Shown in pieces: positions 1 through 6,859 of a DNA stretch of 9,664 nucleotides. The notes below the pieces were generated by a model. That model saw only the letters and a program-made list of their open reading frames with translations, searched no databases and had not been told where the DNA came from. Each line of letters starts with the position of its first letter. The stretch's first letter is position 1. Both the position numbers and the translations under genes were made by a program. This DNA is from Bryobacterales bacterium (GTDB lineage Bacteria; Acidobacteriota; Terriglobia; Bryobacterales; Bryobacteraceae), in the NCBI GenBank assembly GCA_016789785.1, contig JAEUQE010000288.1:1-9664 (forward strand), read 5' to 3'.

Positions 1-777
1 TCCTGTTGTCGGACTCACGCCTTCGATGCCTTCATTCGTGTTGATGATCAACTCATCGTGGTCGCCGGCGCGGATCACGAACGGAGTGGTGTACGAGCGG
101 CGTTCCTTGCCACGCTCGACGCGCCACCGGTTCTTGCCCGTTCGTACATCCACGGAGAGCAGATAAGCGCCGGGAGGATGTTCGCACAGCAACAGGAGCG
201 AATCCTTGTACAGCGTAGCCGAGCTTCCATGTCCCCACAAGACGTCAAACGCTCCGAACTCTTTGCCGAGGTGGCGGCTCCAAAGCAGTTTGCCGTTCCT
301 GTCAAGCGCGATCAGTTGGCCAGTGCCGAACCATGCATACACGCGTTCCCCATCGGTGACACAGGACGGACTCGCCAGATTGTGCTTCACGTGCACCGGC
401 TGAAGCCCACCATCGGCGTCCATCGCATGACGCCACAGTTCCTTGCCCGTCTTGCGATCGAAGGCATGCACAAGGAAACGCACCTTCTCGTTCTGTCCCG
501 AACGGCGCGCGGTTGCGGCGCCTTCAAAGTCGCGGCTGCGGCCTTCGAAGGGACCATCGCCAGTCTGCGACGTCAGAAACACGCGATCACCGGAGATCAC
601 GGGAGTGGAGGATCCAAGCCCGGGCAGCGGCACCTTCCAAGCGACGTTTTCCGTGCTGCTCCAACGAATCGGGACGTTGGTTTCGGTGGAGATACCATCG
701 CCGGTGGGACCTCGCCATTGCGGCCAGTCCGCGGCGAAAATCGGGATTGTCAGCAATACAAGCGCGACGCGTGCCAT
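1..777 (-). CDS. PQQ-binding-like beta-propeller repeat protein (BamB-like), secreted; C-terminus outside window
   Basis: The first 259 residues are present and the frame stays open through base 1, so the C-terminus is missing. Seen: a short hydrophobic signal-like start (MARVALVLLTIPIFA, probable cleavage before ADW). The motif ADWPQWRGP follows at residues 16-24, a hallmark of exported PQQ-like propellers of Acidobacteria and Planctomycetes. Blade-type repeats of the form G-K-x-L/R-W occur near residues 111-115 (GKELW), 162-166 (GKLLW) and 214-218 (GKNRW). Members of this group usually have no bound PQQ and no shown enzymatic activity, acting as periplasmic scaffolds or unknown partners. 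The ATG at 777 is preceded by GAAGGG with a 5-base spacer, and the oligopeptidase stop lies only 10 bases upstream, so the two genes are almost certainly co-transcribed. The family call is firm; the role is unknown. A true quinoprotein dehydrogenase is less likely, but the missing half prevents exclusion. Confidence 0.88.
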   Translation of the reverse strand, partial: MARVALVLLTIPIFAADWPQWRGPTGDGISTETNVPIRWSSTENVAWKVPLPGLGSSTPVISGDRVFLTSQTGDGPFEGRSRDFEGAATARRSGQNEKVRFLVHAFDRKTGKELWRHAMDADGGLQPVHVKHNLASPSCVTDGERVYAWFGTGQLIALDRNGKLLWSRHLGKEFGAFDVLWGHGSSATLYKDSLLLLCEHPPGAYLLSVDVRTGKNRWRVERGKERRSYTTPFVIRAGDHDELIINTNEGIEGVSPTTG

Positions 778-782
778 TTGTT

Positions 783-788
783 CCCTTC
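783..788 (-). promoter_or_regulatory. Ribosome binding site of the beta-propeller gene
   Basis: On the minus strand GAAGGG lies 5 bases before the ATG at 777. Its first base is the last base of the TAG stop of the upstream oligopeptidase gene. This fixes the start codon and suggests translational coupling within the operon. Confidence 0.7.
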
Positions 789-2914
789 TAAGGCTTGCCG
801 ACCGAGTTCCTGAGGAACGCAATCATATCGGTCCACTCGTCAATGCGCTTCGATGTCGGTTTGCCTGCGCCATGCCCGGCGCTGACATCAATGCGAATCA
901 GGATGGGTGCCTTACCTTCCTGCGCATGCTGCAGCGCGGCCGCGTACTTGAAGCTGTGCAGCGGCACCACACGATCGTCATGATCCGCGGTCATCACCAG
1001 TGTAGGCGGATACTGCGTGCCTTGCCGGATGTTGTGCAACGGCGAGTACTTGCGGAGCGTGGGAAACATCTGCGGGTCATCCGGCGAGCCATACTCTACG
1101 GTCCATCCATGCCCGATGGTGAACTTGTGGAATCGCAGCATGTCCATCACGCCGACCGCTGGGATGGCCGCGCCGAAGAGGTCCGGACGCTGATTCAGAC
1201 ACGCGCCGACCAACAGTCCTCCGTTGCTTGCACCGTAGATGGCGAGCCGCTGCTTTGAGGTGTACTTGTTCGCAATGAGCCACTCGGCGGCGGAGATGAA
1301 ATCATCAAACACGGTCTGCTTGTTCTTGAGCATTCCCGCGCGATGCCACGCTTCGCCGAACTCGCCACCGCCGCGCAAGTTTGCGATCGCCATCACGCCG
1401 CCAAGCTGCACCCAGGAGAGATAGAAGACACTGAACGACGGTTGAAGCGCGATGTCGAACCCGCCATAGCCGTAAAGCAGCGTTGGCGCCGGTGTGCCCG
1501 GTTTCAGTCCTTTGCGATGGACCAGAAACATCGGGATCTTCATGCCGTCCTTGCTTGGATAGAACACCTGATGCGTCTCAATGGAAGCGGGATCGAAGGG
1601 CAGCTTCGACTCGAAGAACGGTGCGCTCTTGCCCGTCGCCGTGTCATAGCGGTAGAGCAACTCAGGCTGCGTGAAGGAAGCGAACGAATAGAATTGCTCT
1701 TTTTCTTCCGGTTCATTGATCGCCCAATTCGCGGTGCCGATGCCAGGCAAGTCAACGTCGCGAATCAGTTTGCCGTCCAATGCATGAAGCCGGATGGCGC
1801 TCTGCGCGTTGCGCAGGTACTGCACGGCCAGTTGTCCGCCGCTCAGCACAGCCTGTTCGAGCGTGTCTTGCGTCTCGGGAACAATCTCTTTCCAGGCGCC
1901 GCGCCGCGGATTCGCCAGATCGATGGCCATGATGCGCGACTTCGGCGCTTGCCAGTTCGTCACCAAATAAAGGACTCCGCGCCAGTCGCCGATCGTGTCG
2001 TACTTCGCGTCGAACTGCGGCGTGAGGTCGCGCGCGGGAGTTTTCTTGCCTGTCTCGCGCACCACCAGATACCGCTCCGTGCGAGTGCCTTCGTGCACCG
2101 TGATGATCAGGTAGCGCCCGTCGCCGGTCACATCCGAACTGAATCGCCATTCCTTGCGATCGGGGCGTTCGTAGACCAGTTCATCCTTGACCTGGGAATC
2201 ACCGAGCCGGTGATAGTACAGCTTGTTGTTGTAGTTCGACGCGGTGAGCATCTCACCCTTTGGCGGTTCCGGATAGCGGGCGTAATAGAAGCCCTTGCTA
2301 TCGGGCGACCATGTCGCGGTGGAGAACTTGATCCAATCCAGAGTATCTGGAGTATCCTTGCCCGTTGCCACATCGCGCACGCGCCACACCTGCCAGTCCG
2401 AGCCCGCTTTCGCGACGCCATAAGCCAACCATTTCCCATCCGGACTTACGGCCCACATGGAGATCGCCGCAATGCCCTCTCCCGAGAGCGCATTCGGATT
2501 GATCAGTTCACGGGGCTTGCCGCCCTGTTCCTGCACATACAACACGGGCTGATTCTGCAGTCCATCCTGGCGGAGAAAAAAGTAACGGCCGCCTCGCTTC
2601 AACATGCCTGCATAGGAGCCATTGCCCAGGATGTAAGGTGCGCTTCGGGTGTAGTTGTAATTGCGGGTAAGGGCGTTGCGGATCTCGTCGCGCCCGGAGA
2701 GGGAGTCGAGATAGCCTCGCGCATGGTCGCTCTGCGCGAGCACCCACTGCTTCGTGTCAGCGGAATCCGCCTCCAGCCAGCGATAGGGATCGGGAACCTT
2801 CACTCCGTGGATTTCGTCCACGTGATCAACTCGCCGGGTTGCGGGCGGAGCCGCGGAAAGAAAGGATTCAGATGCCAAGATCAGCCCCAATAGCACTAGC
2901 AGCATGCCCTTCAT
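788..2914 (-). CDS. Prolyl oligopeptidase (S9A family serine peptidase), exported
   Basis: A 708-residue enzyme expected to cleave after proline in short peptides. The order is a signal peptide (MKGMLLVLLGLILASES, cleavage near residue 20-22), the N-terminal S9 segment with VPDPYRWLE (about residues 39-47), a seven-bladed propeller, then the alpha/beta-hydrolase domain. The catalytic triad is intact: Ser563 in GASNGG, Asp646 in DHDDRV and His681 in AGHGAGKP. Arg648 and Trp604 (in HGWTVEYG) match the proline-pocket residues Arg643 and Trp595 of porcine POP. Length is typical of S9A (about 710). The signal peptide argues for a periplasmic enzyme, whereas animal POP is cytosolic. The start is uncertain: ATG 2914 gives the most normal signal peptide, but ATG 2953 (13 residues longer) and TTG 2959 are in frame, and none has a clear Shine-Dalgarno. 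It heads an operon with the beta-propeller gene and diverges from aas. The oligopeptidase call is very secure. Confidence 0.95.
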   Translation of the reverse strand: MKGMLLVLLGLILASESFLSAAPPATRRVDHVDEIHGVKVPDPYRWLEADSADTKQWVLAQSDHARGYLDSLSGRDEIRNALTRNYNYTRSAPYILGNGSYAGMLKRGGRYFFLRQDGLQNQPVLYVQEQGGKPRELINPNALSGEGIAAISMWAVSPDGKWLAYGVAKAGSDWQVWRVRDVATGKDTPDTLDWIKFSTATWSPDSKGFYYARYPEPPKGEMLTASNYNNKLYYHRLGDSQVKDELVYERPDRKEWRFSSDVTGDGRYLIITVHEGTRTERYLVVRETGKKTPARDLTPQFDAKYDTIGDWRGVLYLVTNWQAPKSRIMAIDLANPRRGAWKEIVPETQDTLEQAVLSGGQLAVQYLRNAQSAIRLHALDGKLIRDVDLPGIGTANWAINEPEEKEQFYSFASFTQPELLYRYDTATGKSAPFFESKLPFDPASIETHQVFYPSKDGMKIPMFLVHRKGLKPGTPAPTLLYGYGGFDIALQPSFSVFYLSWVQLGGVMAIANLRGGGEFGEAWHRAGMLKNKQTVFDDFISAAEWLIANKYTSKQRLAIYGASNGGLLVGACLNQRPDLFGAAIPAVGVMDMLRFHKFTIGHGWTVEYGSPDDPQMFPTLRKYSPLHNIRQGTQYPPTLVMTADHDDRVVPLHSFKYAAALQHAQEGKAPILIRIDVSAGHGAGKPTSKRIDEWTDMIAFLRNSVGKP

Positions 2915-2929
2915 TTTGCCATTTTGCGC

Positions 2930-2935
2930 TAGAAT
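2930..2935 (+). promoter_or_regulatory. Possible -10 element for aas
   Basis: TAGAAT matches the sigma-70 -10 consensus at five of six positions and lies 16 bases before the aas ATG at 2952. No good -35 is seen at 16-18 bases upstream. If real, the leader would be under 12 bases and the upstream promoter half would lie inside the oligopeptidase signal-peptide codons. Weak call. Confidence 0.25.
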
Positions 2936-2951
2936 CTGTGGCACTTGCCTC

Positions 2952-5084
2952 ATGATCAAGCTTCTGGCCCAGTTCCTGCTTCGATTGATCTTCCGCCTGG
3001 AGGTTCACGGCGCTCCGCTGAAACCCCGGGGGCGGATGCTGATTGTGTCCAACCACCAGTCCTTCGCGGATGGTGTACTCATCCAGTCGTTTCTACCGTT
3101 TGATGTCACTTGGGTGATTCACTCGCAAATCGCGCAGAAGTGGTTTTTCCGCATCGCGCTCAAGGGCGTGAATCACATTCTTGTCGACGCAACGAATCCG
3201 ATGTCGATGAAGCGCATTCTGCACGCCATTGAAGAGGGCACACCGATCGGCATCTTTCCCGAAGGACGCGTCACCGTCACGGGAAGCATGATGAAGATCT
3301 ACGACGGCACCGCGTTCCTCGCTGCGCGCAGTGGAGCAACCATCCTTCCGGTCCACATTGAAGGCTGTGCGAACTCGATCTTCGGGCGAATGAAAGCACC
3401 CTTCCCCGTGAGGTGGCGGCCACGCGTACGGCTGACGTTTCTGCCGGAAACTTCGCTTCCCATGCCGGAAGCCCCCTCGGCCAAAGTGCGGCGGCGGATG
3501 GCCGGCGAGGGGATGCGGCTGATGATGCAGGAAACGGTGATGGCATCGCGCGAGCGCAAGACGATCTTCGATGAGTTTCTGGATGCGATTGAACTTCACG
3601 GCCGTGGCGTCAACATCATTGAAGATGTACGCCCGAAGACCGACACGTATGGCGACCTGTTGAAAGCATCGCTCGCGTTGGGGCGTCTGGTGACCAAGTT
3701 GACGGCGGAGAACGAACGCGTGGGTGTGCTGCTGCCGAACGCCGGGCCCGCGGTCGCGACCTTGTTCGGCATGTTCGCGTTTCGCCGGATACCGGCGATG
3801 CTCAACTATACGGCTGGTGTCGATGGCATGCAAAGCGCGATCGACCTCGCATGCATCAAGACCATCCTCACCTCGCGCGCTTTTCTGGAAAAGGGCAAAC
3901 TGACGGACAAGATCGCTCAGTTGAAGAACGTTCGCGTGGTGCACCTGGAGGATCTGCGTCCGATGTTCGGACTCGGCGACAAGCTGTGGCTGATTCTCTG
4001 GGCGCTGCGCTTTCCACGTGCGGTGCGATTGGAGACGAAGCCCACGGATCCCGCGGTGGTGCTCTTCACGTCAGGCTCGGAGGGTAAGCCCAAGGGTGTG
4101 GTGCTGTCACATGACAACATCCTTGCCAATGTAAGCCAGGTGAGCGCCACCATTGAGTTTTCGAACAAGGATCGCTTCTTCGTGGCGATGCCGATGTTCC
4201 ATTCGTTCGGGCTCACGGCTTGCACCATTCTGCCGATGGTTCGCGGAGTGCCCGTCTTCCTCTATCCCAGCCCGCTTCACTATCGCATTGTTCCGGAATT
4301 AACCTATGACCGCGATTGCACCGTGCTGTTCGGAACACCAACGTTTCTGAAGAACTACGCGCGCTTCGCCAACCCCTATGACTTCTACAGTGTGCGCTAT
4401 GTGGTGGCGGGCGCGGAGAAGTTGACGGACGAAGTGCGAGCGGCATATCTCGATCGTTTCGGCATCCGCATCCTCGAAGGCTATGGCGCAACGGAATGCG
4501 CTCCCGTGGTGGCGGTGAACAGCCCGAAAGCGTGCCGTCAGGGCACTGTCGGCCAGTTGCTGCCGTCGATGGAATCGCGCCTCGTGCCGGTTCCTGGCAT
4601 CGAACATGGCGGACAGTTGCACGTGCGTGGGCCGAACGTGATGCTCGGGTACTTGAAGCACGATAAGCCCGGAGTGTTGCAGCCGCCTTCATCGGAGTTC
4701 GGCGACGGCTGGTACGACACAGGGGATCTGGTCGACATTGATGCGGATGGTTTTGTGCACATCCTCGGACGGCTGAAGCGATTCGCGAAGATCGCCGGCG
4801 AGATGGTGTCGCTTGAGGTGGTAGAGAGGATTGCCGTTGAAGCATCGCCCAAGGTCTCGCATGCGTCGGTATCCCGCAAGGACCCCAATCGCGGCGAGAT
4901 TCTGGTGCTCTTTACTGAGGATCGCAATCTGCGGCGAGATCAATTGGTCGAAGCTGCGCGCCGGATCGGTGCGCCCGAGGTTGCTGTGCCGCGCAAGATC
5001 GAAGTAGTGGATAAGTTGCCGCGCCTTGGCACTGGCAAGACGGACTACGTGACGTTGAATCAGATGGCCGCCGCCGCGGTCTAA
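2952..5084 (+). CDS. aas: Bifunctional 2-acylglycerophosphoethanolamine acyltransferase / acyl-ACP synthetase (Aas)
   Basis: A 710-residue protein that aligns by eye along the whole of E. coli Aas (about 719 aa). The N-terminal PlsC/LPLAT acyltransferase domain has the HX4D motif (NHQSFAD, His35 and Asp40) and FPEGR at 102-106, followed by MKIYDGT. The C-terminal AMP-forming adenylation domain has the P-loop FTSGSEGKPKG (372-382), FHSFGLT (416-422), YPSPLHYRIVPEL (438-450), GYGATE (510-515), YDTGD (588-592), KRFAKIAGEMVSLE (609-622) and a C-terminal GTGK with Lys696. In the known family, the synthetase loads a fatty acid onto ACP and the acyltransferase moves it to the 2-acyl-lysophospholipid at the inner membrane, repairing lysophospholipid. 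ATG 2952 is chosen because MIKLLAQFLLRLIFRL matches the family's usual N-terminus; ATG 2904 would add 16 unlike residues. No Shine-Dalgarno is evident. The transporter gene follows after 13 bases. All motifs are intact. Confidence 0.95.
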   Translation: MIKLLAQFLLRLIFRLEVHGAPLKPRGRMLIVSNHQSFADGVLIQSFLPFDVTWVIHSQIAQKWFFRIALKGVNHILVDATNPMSMKRILHAIEEGTPIGIFPEGRVTVTGSMMKIYDGTAFLAARSGATILPVHIEGCANSIFGRMKAPFPVRWRPRVRLTFLPETSLPMPEAPSAKVRRRMAGEGMRLMMQETVMASRERKTIFDEFLDAIELHGRGVNIIEDVRPKTDTYGDLLKASLALGRLVTKLTAENERVGVLLPNAGPAVATLFGMFAFRRIPAMLNYTAGVDGMQSAIDLACIKTILTSRAFLEKGKLTDKIAQLKNVRVVHLEDLRPMFGLGDKLWLILWALRFPRAVRLETKPTDPAVVLFTSGSEGKPKGVVLSHDNILANVSQVSATIEFSNKDRFFVAMPMFHSFGLTACTILPMVRGVPVFLYPSPLHYRIVPELTYDRDCTVLFGTPTFLKNYARFANPYDFYSVRYVVAGAEKLTDEVRAAYLDRFGIRILEGYGATECAPVVAVNSPKACRQGTVGQLLPSMESRLVPVPGIEHGGQLHVRGPNVMLGYLKHDKPGVLQPPSSEFGDGWYDTGDLVDIDADGFVHILGRLKRFAKIAGEMVSLEVVERIAVEASPKVSHASVSRKDPNRGEILVLFTEDRNLRRDQLVEAARRIGAPEVAVPRKIEVVDKLPRLGTGKTDYVTLNQMAAAAV

Positions 5085-5097
5085 GGAAAGCACCAAC

Positions 5098-6417
5098 ATG
5101 CCGGAATACTCACGCAAAGAGCAGCGCGGATGGTTCTTCTACGACTGGGCGAACTCCGCGTTCTACACCACGGTGGTGACGCTGTTTCTTGGGCCGTACC
5201 TCACCGCACTGGCTCGCAACGCGGCGGATGCGCAAGGCTTCGTTTATCCACTTGGGCTGAAGGTCGCTGCGCAGTCGGTGTGGCCGTACCTGGTTTCGCT
5301 GAGCGTGTTCGTACAGATCTTCGTGCTCCCGCTCGCTGGCGCAATCGCTGACTATGGGCATCGCAAGCGTGAGATGCTTGGTGCGCTTGCATTCACAGGC
5401 GCAGCGGCGACGGTTGCCATGTACGCGCTCGAAGGCTCGAACTACCTGCTTGGTTGCCTGTTGTTCTTGATTGCGAACTCGGCGTTCGGGGCAAGCATCG
5501 TCGTCTACAACTCGTTTCTTCCGGAGATCGCGGGTCCCGATGAACGCGACAGCATCTCATCGAAGGGCTTCGCGCTCGGATACGTTGGCGGTGGTGTGTT
5601 GCTGGTTGCCAACATCCTTCTCTATCAAAAGGCATCGTCACTCGGATTGGCGGAATCGACGGCTGTGCGGATTAGTCTCGCATCGGCTGGGCTGTGGTGG
5701 GCGCTCTTCACATTGGTGCCAATGGCCACGCTCCAGAACCGGCGTCCCCAGAAGCAACTCGCGCATGGCGTGGGCTATCTGGAAGCCGCGGTGAAGCAAC
5801 TCGGCCAAAGCTTCAAAGAGATCGGCAAATTGCCGCAGACCTTGCGATTCCTCATCGCCTACCTGGTGTATAACGATGCGATCCAGACAATTCTCACGCT
5901 CGCCGCGCAATTCGGACAGGAGGAACTGAAGCTGCCGGTGGAGGCCCTGACGGTCGCGATCCTGATTGCACAGTTCGTGGGAATCGTTGGCGCGATGTTC
6001 TTCAACTGGGTCGCGTCCAAGATGGGCAACAAGAACACGGTGATGGTCACGCTCGCGATCTACTGCTTCGTCCTGATCTATGCCTATGCAGGTGTTTCCA
6101 CGCAGGGGGAGTTCTACTTCATGTCCGGCGCGGTGGGCGCTGTAATGGGTGGCAGCCAGGCACTGAGCCGTTCCATCTTCTCGTTCATGATCCCCAAGGG
6201 GCACGAAGCGGAGTACTACAGCATCTACGAAATCAGTGACAAGGGCACCAGTTGGATGGGGCCGCTGTTCTTTGGTCTCGCGCTACAGTTCACTGGCAGC
6301 TACCGGATTTCCATTCTCTCGCTGATCATCTTCTTCTTCGTGGGGCTCGCCGTTCTGGCGACCGTCAACGTGCGCAAGGCCGCGATCGAGGCGGGCAACG
6401 AAGCACCGTCGCACTGA
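5098..6417 (+). CDS. MFS transporter of the UMF1 / Atg22-like family
   Basis: A 439-residue polytopic inner-membrane protein with about 12 hydrophobic segments. The N-terminus GWFFYDWANSAFYTTVV (11-27) is the hallmark of the UMF1 (Atg22-like) family. The MFS motif A loop is GAIADYGHRKR (81-91). Other family-like stretches are VVYNSFLPEIA (135-145), LVYNDAIQTI (256-265) and the GGSQALSRSIFSFMIP signature (351-366). The basic segment near 214-221 fits the central cytoplasmic loop. Bacterial members have no established substrate; yeast Atg22 exports amino acids from the vacuole. The start ATG is preceded by AAGGA at 5083-5087 (10-base spacer), overlapping the aas stop codon region, so this is an operon with aas. 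Position suggests a lysophospholipid transport role, the job of LplT next to aas in enterobacteria, but LplT is a different MFS family and this is inference. Its stop lies two bases from the convergent hxlR-type gene. Confidence 0.9.
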   Translation: MPEYSRKEQRGWFFYDWANSAFYTTVVTLFLGPYLTALARNAADAQGFVYPLGLKVAAQSVWPYLVSLSVFVQIFVLPLAGAIADYGHRKREMLGALAFTGAAATVAMYALEGSNYLLGCLLFLIANSAFGASIVVYNSFLPEIAGPDERDSISSKGFALGYVGGGVLLVANILLYQKASSLGLAESTAVRISLASAGLWWALFTLVPMATLQNRRPQKQLAHGVGYLEAAVKQLGQSFKEIGKLPQTLRFLIAYLVYNDAIQTILTLAAQFGQEELKLPVEALTVAILIAQFVGIVGAMFFNWVASKMGNKNTVMVTLAIYCFVLIYAYAGVSTQGEFYFMSGAVGAVMGGSQALSRSIFSFMIPKGHEAEYYSIYEISDKGTSWMGPLFFGLALQFTGSYRISILSLIIFFFVGLAVLATVNVRKAAIEAGNEAPSH

Positions 6418-6419
6418 GG

Positions 6420-6776
6420 CTACGGCTTGCGGGGCGTGCGGCTGGCCTTGAGGCGCTGGCCGATGTCGATGACGGTCGACAGTGCGCCGAACAATTCCTG
6501 GCCGACCGGCGTGAGCGTGTACCAAACGGTTGGTGGCGAGGTCTTCTTCGGCAGCCGCTCAATCACACCGCCGTTCTCGAGTTTGCGCAGGCGTCCGGTA
6601 AGCACTTTCGCCGACACACCTCGAAGATCGGTTTGCAGTTCCGTGAAGCATCGCTCGCCACCTCGCAGGTACCAGATCACTTCGGCGGTCCATGCACCGG
6701 CAAGCAGTTTCATGCATTCGCGCAGCGGACAGACTGCGGGCGGTGGCGCTACGGTACTCTTGCGACGCTTGACCAT
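6420..6776 (-). CDS. HxlR-family winged-helix transcriptional regulator
   Basis: A 118-residue protein, normal length for HxlR. Seen: CPLRECMKLLAGAWTAEVIWYL at 16-37 (the family form is CPhxxhhxhhGGKWxhxIhxxL), a helix-turn-helix with recognition segment VSAKVLTGRLRKLENGGVIER (54-74), and the wing and last strand TVWYTLTPVGQEL (83-95). Cys16 is the conserved N-terminal cysteine that serves as the thiol sensor in YodB and HypR; Cys21 and Cys43 are further candidates. Members bind as dimers to short inverted repeats and often repress a neighbouring oxidoreductase in response to electrophiles, quinones or disulfide stress. Here the gene diverges from the SDR at 6860, with an inverted repeat 5-18 bases before its ATG, so autoregulation plus control of the SDR/DUF1330 genes is likely. 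No clear Shine-Dalgarno is seen before the ATG. Confidence 0.94.
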   Translation of the reverse strand: MVKRRKSTVAPPPAVCPLRECMKLLAGAWTAEVIWYLRGGERCFTELQTDLRGVSAKVLTGRLRKLENGGVIERLPKKTSPPTVWYTLTPVGQELFGALSTVIDIGQRLKASRTPRKP

Positions 6777-6780
6777 CTGC

Positions 6781-6794
6781 TTACCGAATGGTAA
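6781..6794. promoter_or_regulatory. Likely HxlR-type operator (perfect inverted repeat TTACC-GAAT-GGTAA)
   Basis: Perfect 5-base arms around a 4-base spacer, placed 4 bases beyond the regulator's ATG and 65 bases before the SDR's ATG, inside the only divergent control region of the cassette. The size and AT-ended arms suit a dimeric winged-helix regulator. A protein bound here would block hxlR transcription or translation start directly. The assignment to this regulator is inference from position. Confidence 0.55.
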
Positions 6795-6859
6795 CCCGAT
6801 TCTTCGCTTGAACCCGCTCCCTGCGGCATCCCTGGCTCAATGTTCTCATCCGTAGAGGC

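Noticed and set aside
58..1258. Plus-strand open frames of 251 and 271 codons
   Set aside because: They are antisense to the beta-propeller and oligopeptidase genes, whose protein motifs are clear. No family resemblance or ribosome binding site supports them.
1343..2893. 516-codon open frame on the plus strand opposite the prolyl oligopeptidase
   Set aside because: It lies wholly antisense to a gene with an intact catalytic triad, its translation is rich in Arg, Ala and His with no recognisable motif, and long open antisense frames are common in GC-rich DNA.
2904..2951. Upstream ATG 2904 as the start of aas
   Set aside because: It adds 16 residues unlike the family N-terminus and would overlap the oligopeptidase signal-peptide codons.
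3093..5117. Several minus-strand open frames of 89-283 codons opposite aas
   Set aside because: The aas frame is motif-complete over its full length; the reverse frames show low-complexity Arg/His-rich translations.
5638..6204. 188-codon minus-strand frame opposite the UMF1 transporter
   Set aside because: The translation is a hydrophilic mirror of membrane-protein codons with no motif; the transporter frame carries family signatures throughout.
6418..6440. Rho-independent terminator between the UMF1 transporter and hxlR-type gene
   Set aside because: No GC-rich stem followed by a T run is present on either strand here or near 7933.
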